DNA from: an uncultured Micrococcales bacterium
GTDB taxonomy: Bacteria; Actinomycetota; Actinomycetes; Actinomycetales; Microbacteriaceae
Length of the DNA: 13,582 bases
Reading direction: 5' to 3'
Assembly: GCA_903820955.1 (NCBI GenBank)
Contig: CAIJJH010000072.1
Location: forward strand, 1 to 13,582
Both the position numbers and the translations under genes were made by a program. A model generated the notes under the pieces. The model ran no database searches. It had not been told where the DNA came from and worked only from the letters and a program-made list of their open reading frames with translations. Shown here piece by piece: positions 1 to 6,461 of the stretch. The first letter of the stretch is position 1. Each line of letters opens with the position of its first letter.

Positions 1-386
1 AGGGTTCTAACCGCGTGACGGCCAGCAAGTTCGCCGTTGGCTACCTCGAGCCGTTTTGGGCGGAGTCCGGTCGCGATGATTAGTGTGCCGTAGGCGTGGG
101 TTTCGCCCTGTGAGTCGGTGACAGTTGAATGTTCGAGGTCAGCGCTTTCGACCTTCGTGCCGAGCAGCCAGTTGACATCGGCGGTTGAGTCTCGCTGCGG
201 GAACGCGACGGCTTCGTGGCTAACCTCGGCCGCGAGCACTTCTTTGCTTAGCGGTGGGCGGTTGTAAGGAGCGTGGCGCTCCTCGCCGATGACCGTGATC
301 GGCCCGGCGTAACCGCATCGACGAAGCGCCTCGGCAGCCCGCAGGCCGCCCATCGACGCGCCGACGATGATTACGGGTTTGGTCAT
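1..386 (-). CDS. NAD(P)H-dependent FAD ferredoxin reductase, P450/oxygenase type (partial, C-terminus off the window)
   Basis: The 128 visible residues are the N-terminal part of a two-dinucleotide-fold flavoprotein of the putidaredoxin-reductase/rhodocoxin-reductase type. These enzymes pass electrons from NAD(P)H through FAD to a small ferredoxin in the cytoplasm. Residues 5-15 (VIIVGASMGGL) form the FAD-binding GxSxGG Rossmann loop. The family segment APYNRPPLSKE lies near residues 42-52, and LIIATGLRPKR near 106-116 is the conserved ATG motif. The ATG at 384-386 shares one base with the stop of the ferredoxin gene (TAATG), which implies translational coupling. Together with that ferredoxin it most likely serves the P450 encoded at 5223-6461. 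The NAD-binding domain and the C-terminal domain lie outside the window. The family call is firm; the partner P450 is inferred from there being only one in the window. Confidence 0.93.
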   Translation of the reverse strand, partial: MTKPVIIVGASMGGLRAAEALRRCGYAGPITVIGEERHAPYNRPPLSKEVLAAEVSHEAVAFPQRDSTADVNWLLGTKVESADLEHSTVTDSQGETHAYGTLIIATGLRPKRLEVANGELAGRHAVRT

Positions 387-580
387 TACTTGACGAGCGA
401 AATTGCCTGCATTGGGCAAACGTCAATCGCTGCCTCAACGTTGGCTAGCTCCGAGTCGTCTGCCTCGGCGGTGTATTCGAGCTTGTCGTCTGCGTTCAGA
501 CGAAAAATGTCTGGCGCTTCAAACACGCACTGACCGTAGTGCTGGCACTTGGTCATGTCGACTTCGATCTTGATTGTCAT
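386..580 (-). CDS. [3Fe-4S]-type ferredoxin, P450 redox partner
   Basis: A 64-residue cytoplasmic one-electron carrier. Cysteines are at 12, 18 and 55: C12-x5-C18, then C55-P near the end (AIDVCPMQAI). The second position of the usual CxxCxxC cluster motif is a histidine/tyrosine pair (CQHYGQC), so only three cysteines are available. That pattern is typical of [3Fe-4S] ferredoxins that feed actinobacterial cytochromes P450. Acidic stretches (residues 30-48) suit docking to basic partners. A strong Shine-Dalgarno (GGAGGA) lies inside the end of the upstream hpaG-like gene; the ATG shares one base with that gene's stop (TAATG), and its own stop shares one base with the reductase ATG. The cluster type is inferred from the cysteine pattern. 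It is transcribed with the ring-cleavage genes rather than with the P450. Confidence 0.95.
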   Translation of the reverse strand: MTIKIEVDMTKCQHYGQCVFEAPDIFRLNADDKLEYTAEADDSELANVEAAIDVCPMQAISLVK

Positions 581-1455
581 TATTTTTCCTCCACGGTAGA
601 TGGGTAAAGGTCTTTTGACGGGGTGCGAATGCCACGAAACTCCCAGTCGCCACCCATAGCGGTTGAGATAACCTCTTCGCTTTCCGTCGGCTGAGCGCCA
701 ACGTCGGTGCGAATCGGGGTTGGGCCTTCGACGATGTGGTTGGTGAGGCGTCCGAGGCCTTCGACCTCAACCTCGACGATGTCGCCAGGCTGAACCGGGC
801 GGCTGAACGCTGGCGTGCCAGAGAACAGCATGTCGCCGGGCACAAGTGTGATGGTGCGAGCGATGTCGGCAACCAGGTAGTGCATGTCCCACTCCATGTT
901 GTCGGTGTTGTCTTCTTGTTTGACTTCGCCGTTCACGTAGGTGCGAATCATCTTGTTTCTGAAGTCCCAGTCGGTGACGAGCCCAGGGCCAACCGGCGCC
1001 AAGGTGTCTGAGCCCTTGACGCGAAGCATCGAGCCGGCGTCGGTGTCTCTGAAGTCATGTAAGCCGTAGTCGTTGCCAACCGTGTAACCGGCGATGTAGT
1101 CACCGGCTTCTGCAGGCGAAATGTTGCGGGCCGTCTTGCCGATGACGATGACGATTTCACCCTCGTAGTTCAGCCACTTGCAGCCGGCCGGGCGCACAAC
1201 CGCACCCTTGTGGGTGTTTAGCGCGGTGATCGGCTTGTGAAAGTAGGTTGGGGCAGCCGGGAGCTTGGTCATGAACTCCTGGGTGCGGCTGTCATAGTTC
1301 AGGTGCACGGCGATGATCTTGGTCGGCTCACTTGGCGCGAGGTGCACGGCGTCTTCAATCGCGGTGATGCGTCCGTCGGGGGCAACCAGGTTTTCACCCT
1401 GGCGCAAAACCTGCACAGGGTAGCCGTCAAGCAGAATTCTTCGATACTCAGTCAC
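580..1455 (-). CDS. hpaG: Fumarylacetoacetate hydrolase-family protein, HpaG-type 2-hydroxyhepta-2,4-diene-1,7-dioate isomerase / OPET decarboxylase
   Basis: A 291-residue FAH-fold enzyme. HpaG/HpcE enzymes decarboxylate 5-oxo-pent-3-ene-1,2,5-tricarboxylate and isomerise the product in the homoprotocatechuate meta-cleavage pathway. The metal ligands are visible: E98 and E100 in YEGEIVIVIG and D129 in GNDYGLHDF. ARNIS...DYIAGYTV, MLFSGTP and VEVEVEGLGRL also match the HpaG family. The start is GTG at 1453-1455, overlapping the end of the dioxygenase gene by 8 nt; an AAGGA lies about 14 nt upstream, so initiation may depend on coupling. The protein carries about 45 extra residues after the usual end of the domain (from roughly residue 243 on), with no recognisable motif. 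The subfamily is supported by the adjacent hpaD and hpaE; FAH-family function is otherwise hard to predict, so decarboxylase, isomerase or hydrolase activity remains open. Confidence 0.88.
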   Translation of the reverse strand: MTEYRRILLDGYPVQVLRQGENLVAPDGRITAIEDAVHLAPSEPTKIIAVHLNYDSRTQEFMTKLPAAPTYFHKPITALNTHKGAVVRPAGCKWLNYEGEIVIVIGKTARNISPAEAGDYIAGYTVGNDYGLHDFRDTDAGSMLRVKGSDTLAPVGPGLVTDWDFRNKMIRTYVNGEVKQEDNTDNMEWDMHYLVADIARTITLVPGDMLFSGTPAFSRPVQPGDIVEVEVEGLGRLTNHIVEGPTPIRTDVGAQPTESEEVISTAMGGDWEFRGIRTPSKDLYPSTVEEK

Positions 1456-2359
1456 GAGAGAGAGTCACGTCCTTAGGTTGTGGGAATCCACCTTCGGGCT
1501 TGTCGAACCAGATGTGAACCTGACCGGTGCCGATGGAGTTTTCGTATTCAGAGTACAAGCGACCAACCGAGGTGTTTGCCTCTTCACCCAGTGCGCCAGC
1601 CATTGCCAGGTAGTGGTAAAAACCGGCCTCCGGCTTGTATTTCTTGAAGTTGTCGAAGTCGTCGAGGACGGCCTTGTGGTCACCTTGAGCGAACCAAGCC
1701 ATCACCTTCTTGTCGTACTCGTATGCCTCCGGCGTGAAGATGTGCTTCGGGTCGCTGGCTTCGTGCTTGCGAAGGTCGCGCAGTTTGTGGAACGTGTGGC
1801 TGAGAGCTCCAGAGGCAAGCAGCAGAACCTTGCTGTCGCTGTCGCGAATTGCTTCGCCGAGCGCGCGTCCGGCGCGAATAAAGTCTTCCGGGGTGCCGGT
1901 CTGGCAAACCGACATCGAGATCCACTTCTTTTCGTCCAAGCCACGGCCCAGGTAGTGCCAGAGGTTTATGGTCGCGTAAAAAATCGGGAGGTGTGGGTCG
2001 GCGATCGGGGTGACCCAGGTGCCGTTCTTTTCGTCGTACTTGCTAAGGCTATTTGCCAGCTCGGGGTTGCCCTTCATCGCGTACGGAATTTGACTCATGC
2101 CGCGAGGGAGTTCTTCTGAGGTGAACAGGCCAGAGCGTTCGGCAGCCGAGGTGATCACGAACTCAACCGTTGTTGCCCAGTGCGAGTCGAGAACCACCAC
2201 GGTGTCGTAGTCGAGGGTTTCGAAGACGTCTTTGCGCAGTTGCTTGAGACCGGGCACGAGGCTCAGCTCTTTGCCGTTGTTGAGGTCTTTGCGAACCGCC
2301 TCGGGCAACATGATTGTTGGCACGTGGGCCAGGATTGCAGCGCCTACTACTTCACCCAT
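1448..2359 (-). CDS. hpaD: Class III extradiol ring-cleavage dioxygenase, 3,4-dihydroxyphenylacetate 2,3-dioxygenase (HpaD type)
   Basis: A 303-residue LigB-superfamily dioxygenase that opens a catechol ring next to the two hydroxyls using Fe(II) and O2. It follows the E. coli HpaD/HpcB sequence along its length: LAHVPTIMLPE at the N-terminus, DSHW near residue 58, GLFTSEELP and GNPELA around 90-115, LLASGALSHTFH in the middle and SIGTGQVHIWF near the end. Expected iron ligands are H12, H60 and a glutamate in YSEYENS. In the HpaD family the substrate is homoprotocatechuate and the product 5-carboxymethyl-2-hydroxymuconate semialdehyde, which is the substrate of the neighbouring aldehyde dehydrogenase. 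Only 3 nt separate it from the upstream stop, with AAGGAA about 6 nt before ATG. Other substituted catechols cannot be excluded from sequence alone. Confidence 0.93.
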   Translation of the reverse strand: MGEVVGAAILAHVPTIMLPEAVRKDLNNGKELSLVPGLKQLRKDVFETLDYDTVVVLDSHWATTVEFVITSAAERSGLFTSEELPRGMSQIPYAMKGNPELANSLSKYDEKNGTWVTPIADPHLPIFYATINLWHYLGRGLDEKKWISMSVCQTGTPEDFIRAGRALGEAIRDSDSKVLLLASGALSHTFHKLRDLRKHEASDPKHIFTPEAYEYDKKVMAWFAQGDHKAVLDDFDNFKKYKPEAGFYHYLAMAGALGEEANTSVGRLYSEYENSIGTGQVHIWFDKPEGGFPQPKDVTLSRD

Positions 2360-2362
2360 TTG

Positions 2363-3826
2363 TTATTCCTTCCAACCGGTTGGTGAAACTACTGTGTTCT
2401 TTACATCCGCGTAGAAATCGAAAGACCAGGTGCCACCCTCGCGGCCGATGCCAGATTTGCGCGAGCCACCGAATGGAGCCTTCAGGTCGCGAACGAAGAA
2501 GCAGTTGACCCAGATGGTGCCGGCGACAAGCTGCTTAGAAACACGGTCCGCGCGCTCGCGGTTGCCCGAGACCAGAATCGCGGCAAGCCCGAACTCGGTG
2601 CCGTTGGCCATGGCAACAGCTTCTTCGTCGGTTGAGAAAGTTTGCATGCAGAGCACTGGGCCGAACACCTCGGCGGTGAGGATTTCGCTGCCAGGCGCCG
2701 GGTTCTTGACCAGAGTTGGCTTGAAGTAGAGGCCGCCGAGCTCTGCGTTCGGCTCGCCACCCATCACGAATTCCTGGCCCTCGGCCTTGGCGCGATCCAC
2801 GAAGCCCTTGATTCGGTCGAAGTGCACCTGGTGAATCTGCGGGCCGATGTCTGTGTCTTCGTCGCGTGGGTCGCCCTGTTTGATCTGTAGCGCCTTTTCA
2901 CGGAACTTTTTGGCGAATGCGTCCGCGATGTTTTCGTGCACCAAAATGCGTGTGCCAGATAGGCAGACCTGACCGGCGTTGTCGTACTGCTCAACCGCAA
3001 GAGTCACTGCGAGGTCGAGGTCGGCGTCTTCTAGGACGATGCATGGAGATTTTCCGCCAAGCTCAAACGAGATTGGGGTGAGGTTGTCGGCAGCCGAGCG
3101 GGCAATCACCTTGGCCGTGGGCACCGAACCGGTGAACGAGATGCGGGCTAGGTCTGGGTTGGCAACTAGTGCCGCACCGACCTCGCGCCCGAAGCCCTGA
3201 ACCACGTTGAAAACGCCGTCAGGCAGGCCGGCCTGCTTGGTGAGGTCGGCAAAGTAGGAGGCCGAGAGCGGGGTCCACTCGGCAGGCTTGAGAACCACGG
3301 TGTCGCCGGCCGCAAGGGCTGGGCCAATCTTCCAGGTCGCGAGCATTAGGGGAGCGTTCCACGGGGTGATCAGTGCGGCAACGCCCGATGGGTCCCAAGA
3401 AATATTGTTCGAGTGCCCACGGGTTTCGAAGGCCTCGTGGTGCAGCTCGTTGATAGCCCAATCGGCAAAGAAGCGAATGTTCAGGGCGACGCGTGGCATG
3501 ACACCGCGGCGGTGTGAGCGCAGCAACGACCCGTTGTCCATGGTTTCGAGCATCGAAAGGGTTTCGATGTTGGCTTCGACCAGATCGGCGATGCGGTGCA
3601 GGATCTCGCCGCGACCCTTGGGGCCGAGCGCTGCCCAGGCCGGAAAAGCGGCCTTTGCGGCGGCAACGGCGGCATCGGCCTCCGCCTGAGAGCCGCGTGA
3701 AATCTCACCGAGGAACGTGCCGTCGATCGGCGAGATGTTGGTGAAGGTCTCTGCAGACGCGACACGCTCACCGTTGATCCAGTGACGGGTATCGACGTTT
3801 GCGCCAGCTACTGCGATGCTGCTCAT
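2363..3826 (-). CDS. hpaE: 5-carboxymethyl-2-hydroxymuconate-semialdehyde dehydrogenase (HpaE-type ALDH)
   Basis: A 487-residue NAD(P)-dependent aldehyde dehydrogenase. Numbered from the ATG at 3824-3826, the active-site residues are N157 (TPWN), E255 (FELGGKSP) and the nucleophile C288 (GQVCLSGTR). The C-terminal blocks WVNCFFVRDLKAPFGG and SGIGREGGTWSF and the block DNGSLLRSHRRGVMPR are characteristic of HpaE and hydroxymuconic-semialdehyde dehydrogenases, and less so of PuuC. It oxidises the ring-cleavage aldehyde made by HpaD. A TTG four codons upstream (3836-3838) could also initiate, but the ATG has AAGGG just before it and fits the usual HpaE N-terminus. It is first gene of the minus-strand operon hpaE-hpaD-hpaG-ferredoxin-reductase. 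A 22-bp operator-like inverted repeat lies 19 bp upstream of the start. It might also take part in oxidising an amine-derived aldehyde; that is only a possibility. Confidence 0.92.
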   Translation of the reverse strand: MSSIAVAGANVDTRHWINGERVASAETFTNISPIDGTFLGEISRGSQAEADAAVAAAKAAFPAWAALGPKGRGEILHRIADLVEANIETLSMLETMDNGSLLRSHRRGVMPRVALNIRFFADWAINELHHEAFETRGHSNNISWDPSGVAALITPWNAPLMLATWKIGPALAAGDTVVLKPAEWTPLSASYFADLTKQAGLPDGVFNVVQGFGREVGAALVANPDLARISFTGSVPTAKVIARSAADNLTPISFELGGKSPCIVLEDADLDLAVTLAVEQYDNAGQVCLSGTRILVHENIADAFAKKFREKALQIKQGDPRDEDTDIGPQIHQVHFDRIKGFVDRAKAEGQEFVMGGEPNAELGGLYFKPTLVKNPAPGSEILTAEVFGPVLCMQTFSTDEEAVAMANGTEFGLAAILVSGNRERADRVSKQLVAGTIWVNCFFVRDLKAPFGGSRKSGIGREGGTWSFDFYADVKNTVVSPTGWKE

Positions 3827-3845
3827 GAAGCCCTTCAAAAAACTT

Positions 3846-3867
3846 AATCGTTCGGGTGCTAATGATT
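3846..3867. promoter_or_regulatory. Operator-like 22-bp inverted repeat upstream of hpaE
   Basis: The half-site AATCGTTC (identical to the best copy upstream of the permease), a 6-nt spacer GGGTGC and TAATGATT, which matches GAACGATT at 6 of 8 positions. It ends 19 bp before the hpaE ATG, where a bound repressor would block the operon. It may also influence the divergent PuuD-like gene 65 bp away. The same pattern recurs in the other intergenic regions of the island. Confidence 0.7.
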
Positions 3868-3885
3868 TAGATTAGGGCATAATTG

Positions 3886-3914
3886 AGGCTAGTAACACCT
3901 AGTTTTCATAACAA
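3886..3914 (-). promoter_or_regulatory. Candidate promoter of the hpaE operon
   Basis: Read on the minus strand, TTGTTA (3909-3914) and TAGCCT (3886-3891) are separated by 17 nt. The second hexamer fits the actinobacterial TANNNT -10 pattern. Transcription would begin near 3879, so the operator-like repeat would lie just downstream of the start. On the plus strand, TTGAGG (3883-3888) and CATAAC (3907-3912), spaced 18 nt, are a weaker candidate for the divergent hydrolase gene and would overlap this one. Confidence 0.35.
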
Positions 3915-3932
3915 TTTGATTGGATTCTCGAA

Positions 3933-4634
3933 ATGACGAGACCCCGCATCGCAATTCTCGGCCGATTCGCAGACGGCACCACAGTCACGCGCGCTCGCGG
4001 GTTGGTTACCGCACGCGCTTTGGCCGATGCGGTTTGGGCGGCCGGTGGCGACCCGCTGACTTTCTTGCCGATCGAAGGCAGCGACTGGAGCGAGCGTATG
4101 GCCGGAATCGACGGAATCCTGATGCCCGGCGGCGGCGACCTCGACCCATCGCACTACGCGACCGAGGTAACCAGCGAAGAAATCTACGGCGTGGACGCGA
4201 TCCAAGACGCCGTCGACTTTTCCTTAGTGAAGTGGGCTATCGATAACGCTGTTCCGCTGCTCGCGATTTGCCGCGGTTGCCAGCTGGTGAACGTTGCCCT
4301 CGGCGGAACCCTGGTTCAGCACATGGAAGATGACCACAGATACAAGGTTCACCCGGTAACGGTTTCGGCGGCGTCCGAGTTGGGCCTTACCCAAGACATC
4401 GTTGAGTCTTCTTGCTACCACCACCAAGAGATCGACCAGCTCGGTCGCGGGCTTGAAGTTGTTGCTACCAGCGGTGACGGGGTTATTGAGGCGGTAAAGA
4501 TTCCGTCGGACGCCTGGGCGTTTGCAGTTCAGTGGCACCCAGAGGACACCTACGATTCAAACGCGCAGCAGCTCGCGATTTTCGAGCGATTTGTCGCGGA
4601 GGCGGCTAGCTTTTCTTCTCAACGCCAACGGTAA
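3933..4634 (+). CDS. Peptidase C26 / PuuD-like gamma-glutamyl hydrolase (class I glutamine amidotransferase fold)
   Basis: A 233-residue enzyme of the gamma-glutamyl-GABA hydrolase family, which removes a gamma-linked glutamate from an amine or amino-acid conjugate. The catalytic triad is visible: nucleophile C113 in AICRGCQ, H202 and E204 in AVQWHPE. The MPGGGDLDPSHY block (residues 64-75) and SSCYHHQEIDQLG (159-171) are PuuD-family signatures. The nucleophile position is close to that of E. coli PuuD. No synthetase domain is attached, so it acts alone. It diverges from the hpaE operon, and its last 29 nt overlap the end of the convergent MarR gene. No clear Shine-Dalgarno precedes the ATG. 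With the GS-like ligase at 7256-8602 it could complete a gamma-glutamylation/deglutamylation cycle. The true conjugate is unknown; GABA is only the reference substrate. Confidence 0.9.
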   Translation: MTRPRIAILGRFADGTTVTRARGLVTARALADAVWAAGGDPLTFLPIEGSDWSERMAGIDGILMPGGGDLDPSHYATEVTSEEIYGVDAIQDAVDFSLVKWAIDNAVPLLAICRGCQLVNVALGGTLVQHMEDDHRYKVHPVTVSAASELGLTQDIVESSCYHHQEIDQLGRGLEVVATSGDGVIEAVKIPSDAWAFAVQWHPEDTYDSNAQQLAIFERFVAEAASFSSQRQR

Positions 4635-5106
4635 TTGCGCGAAGTAGGTCGGCGAGGTCTTTTTGCTTGGCCAAAGGCACGACCCCGGCAACTTCTTTTT
4701 CGTTCGCGTTGAATTCTGGGAACAGGGTGTCCATCATTTTGCGACCCTTATTGGTCAAGGTAACCAAGACCAAACGGCCGTCGGTTTCGCTCTTTGCACG
4801 AGTGACCAGGCCGCGACCCTCGAGGGTTGAAAGCACCCCGGTTAGCGTGGCCTTCGAGAAGCCGCCTTCTTCAGCAATCTGACGAGTCTCGATCGGCTCC
4901 CAGATCCACGAGACCCAAAGAACCACAAAGGCGGTCCACGAAAGGTCGTGCTGAGCGAGAACTGTGCGCTCGAGGTGGTTGCGAATCGCGGTCGCCGCGC
5001 GGAACAGGTTCGACGTCACCGCCATGGCCTGGAAGTCCAGTGTCATGTGCGATAGTCGCTCGCTAACCTGACGCTCGGTCTCGGTAAGTGTGTGTGCTCC
5101 AGCCAT
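4606..5106 (-). CDS. MarR-family transcriptional regulator, probable repressor of this island
   Basis: A 166-residue dimeric winged-helix DNA-binding protein. The helix-turn-helix spans about residues 75-100 (IETRQIAEEGGFSKATLTGVL as the recognition region), followed by the wing GLVTRAKSETDGRLVLVTLT with the conserved DxR pattern. MarR proteins commonly repress aromatic-catabolism genes and are released by a pathway ligand; HpaR of homoprotocatechuate operons is one. The ATG at 5104-5106 is preceded by AGGGG at good spacing. It sits in the middle of the island and is the only transcription factor in the window, so it is the best candidate for binding the 22-bp repeats. One such repeat lies 38 bp before its own start, which suggests autoregulation. 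Its 3' end overlaps the convergent hydrolase gene by 29 bp. Repressor rather than activator is inferred from operator positions. Confidence 0.92.
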   Translation of the reverse strand: MAGAHTLTETERQVSERLSHMTLDFQAMAVTSNLFRAATAIRNHLERTVLAQHDLSWTAFVVLWVSWIWEPIETRQIAEEGGFSKATLTGVLSTLEGRGLVTRAKSETDGRLVLVTLTNKGRKMMDTLFPEFNANEKEVAGVVPLAKQKDLADLLRAITVGVEKKS

Positions 5107-5144
5107 CTCAGCCCCTTTGTTGCTAAATCGTAACCCCGATTCTC

Positions 5145-5166
5145 TTTCATTTAGTCCCGAACGACC
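5145..5166. promoter_or_regulatory. Weak operator-like repeat in the marR-P450 intergenic region
   Basis: TTTCATTT, spacer AGTCCC, GAACGACC. The right arm matches the consensus half-site at 6 of 8 positions and the left arm at only 4 of 8. It lies 38 bp upstream of the MarR gene, the expected place for autoregulation. On its own it would not stand out; it is listed because the stronger copy at 5188-5209 shares the intergenic region. Confidence 0.4.
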
Positions 5167-5187
5167 TTAAATTTCCACTAAGGTAAA

Positions 5188-5209
5188 AATGATTCGTATC
5201 CAAACAATC
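5188..5209. promoter_or_regulatory. Operator-like 22-bp inverted repeat upstream of the P450 gene
   Basis: AATGATTC, spacer GTATCC, AAACAATC. The block from TTC through the spacer and into the right arm closely follows the copy at 9543-9564. Arms match the half-site consensus at 6 of 8 and 5 of 8 positions. It abuts the Shine-Dalgarno AGGAG (5211-5215) and ends 13 bp before the P450 start codon, so a bound protein would lie at or just after the transcription start. Confidence 0.6.
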
Positions 5210-5222
5210 TAGGAGACTCGCA

Positions 5223-6461
5223 ATGAAGAGCATCAGCTTGGCAGATCTCGATCTATTCGCTAACGGCGCCCCGTGGGATGTTTTCAAACAACTGCGCGAT
5301 GAGTCCCCGATGCACTGGAACGAAGAGGAGGCGCCACAGAGCGGCTTCTACTCGGTAACCCGGTACCACGACATCGTCAAGGTGCTTCGCGACCCAGACA
5401 CCTTCACCTCCGAGCGATTCACCAACCTCGAAGAAGTGGACGCCGAGCAAGAAGAGGCCAGGCGCTCACTGCTTGAGACCGACGGCTCTCGACACCGCGC
5501 GCTGCGACGCATTTTGCAAGGCGAGTTCACTCCACAGGCGGTGGCAAAGTATGAGACCTTCCTTCGCGGCCTAACCGCAACCACTCTGGACAAGGCTTTT
5601 GCCAAGGGTTCGTTCGACTTCGTCGAGGACGTCGCCGCCGACTTTCCGATCAACGTCCTGGTTCGCTTGCTCGATGTTCCGGAGGCTGACGCCGGTCAGC
5701 TGATCGACTGGGGTAACCGGATGATTGGGTTCGATGACCCCGAGCACGCCGATGTTTTGATCAACAGCGCCGAGAGCGAGGAGTACCGCCTCGTGCCATT
5801 CAAGTCGCCGGCAGCGCTAGAGGTTTTTGCCTATGGCGACGCCCTGGCGAAAGAACGCAGGGGCAAAGACGGCACCGACCTGATTTCACGACTCGTCAAC
5901 ACGGCTCCGAGTGACGGAATCCCGCTAAGCGAGCGCGACTTCCACACCAACTTCTTGCTGTTGGTGGTTGCCGGTAATGAAACGACTCGTCACACCATCA
6001 GCCACACCATGCGCAACTTGATCAACAACCCCGATCAGCTCGCCTACCTGCAAGAGAACCCAGACAAGATCGAGTGGGCGGTCGAAGAGTTCCTTCGTTA
6101 CGCGAGCCCGGTCTACCACTTCAGACGCACCGCTACACGCGACGTCGAGTTTGGCGGCGTAAACATCAAGGCCGGCCAGAAGGTTGTCCCTTGGTTTGCC
6201 TCGGGCAACCGCGACGAAAAGATCTTCGAGAACCCAGACAAGATGGACGTCACCAGAAACCCGAACGAGCACATGACCTTTGGCCGTGGAGGGCCGCACA
6301 TGTGCCTCGGCAACGCGCTCGCTCGAATCGAGCTTCGCGTGATGTTTGAAGAACTAATTCGCCGCGTCGACAAGGTCGAGCAGGTTGGTGAAATCGACTA
6401 CCTGCGCTCGAACTTCGTTCACGGAATCAAGCGATTCCAGGTGAAGGTAACAACCCGCTAG
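5223..6461 (+). CDS. Cytochrome P450 monooxygenase
   Basis: A soluble 412-residue class I bacterial P450 that inserts one oxygen atom into its substrate using electrons from a ferredoxin. Visible motifs in order: I-helix oxygen-activation AGNETT at 250-255, K-helix ExxR as E289-F-L-R292, a meander with RDEKIFENPD (330-339), and the haem loop FGRGGPHMCLG with haem-ligand C361. The haem loop is one residue longer than the common FGxGxHxCxG and resembles loops of the CYP124/CYP125/CYP142 group; the protein cannot be placed in a CYP family by eye. The ATG has AGGAG 7 nt upstream and an operator-like repeat just before it. Its probable redox partners are the ferredoxin and reductase encoded at 1-580. 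Hydroxylation of an aromatic ring or side chain, or oxidation next to a nitrogen, would fit the setting. The stop overlaps the convergent GATase-like gene by 4 bp. Confidence 0.94.
   Translation: MKSISLADLDLFANGAPWDVFKQLRDESPMHWNEEEAPQSGFYSVTRYHDIVKVLRDPDTFTSERFTNLEEVDAEQEEARRSLLETDGSRHRALRRILQGEFTPQAVAKYETFLRGLTATTLDKAFAKGSFDFVEDVAADFPINVLVRLLDVPEADAGQLIDWGNRMIGFDDPEHADVLINSAESEEYRLVPFKSPAALEVFAYGDALAKERRGKDGTDLISRLVNTAPSDGIPLSERDFHTNFLLLVVAGNETTRHTISHTMRNLINNPDQLAYLQENPDKIEWAVEEFLRYASPVYHFRRTATRDVEFGGVNIKAGQKVVPWFASGNRDEKIFENPDKMDVTRNPNEHMTFGRGGPHMCLGNALARIELRVMFEELIRRVDKVEQVGEIDYLRSNFVHGIKRFQVKVTTR

Noticed and set aside
1478..2119. Long plus-strand open frame opposite the dioxygenase gene
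   Set aside because: It is antisense to a well-conserved hpaD, lacks any recognisable domain, and reflects codon bias of the opposite strand.
2363..3826. Aldehyde dehydrogenase as PuuC (gamma-glutamyl-aminobutyraldehyde dehydrogenase)
   Set aside because: The C-terminal blocks and the operon position next to hpaD favour HpaE; a double role cannot be excluded.
5125..5140. AATCG and CGATT 6 nt apart in the marR-P450 intergenic region as a further operator
   Set aside because: Arms are only 5 bp and the total length (16) does not match the 22-bp geometry of the other copies.
5925..6299. Minus-strand open frame inside the P450 gene
   Set aside because: It lies entirely opposite the I-helix-to-haem region of the P450, has no family features and no ribosome-binding site worth noting.
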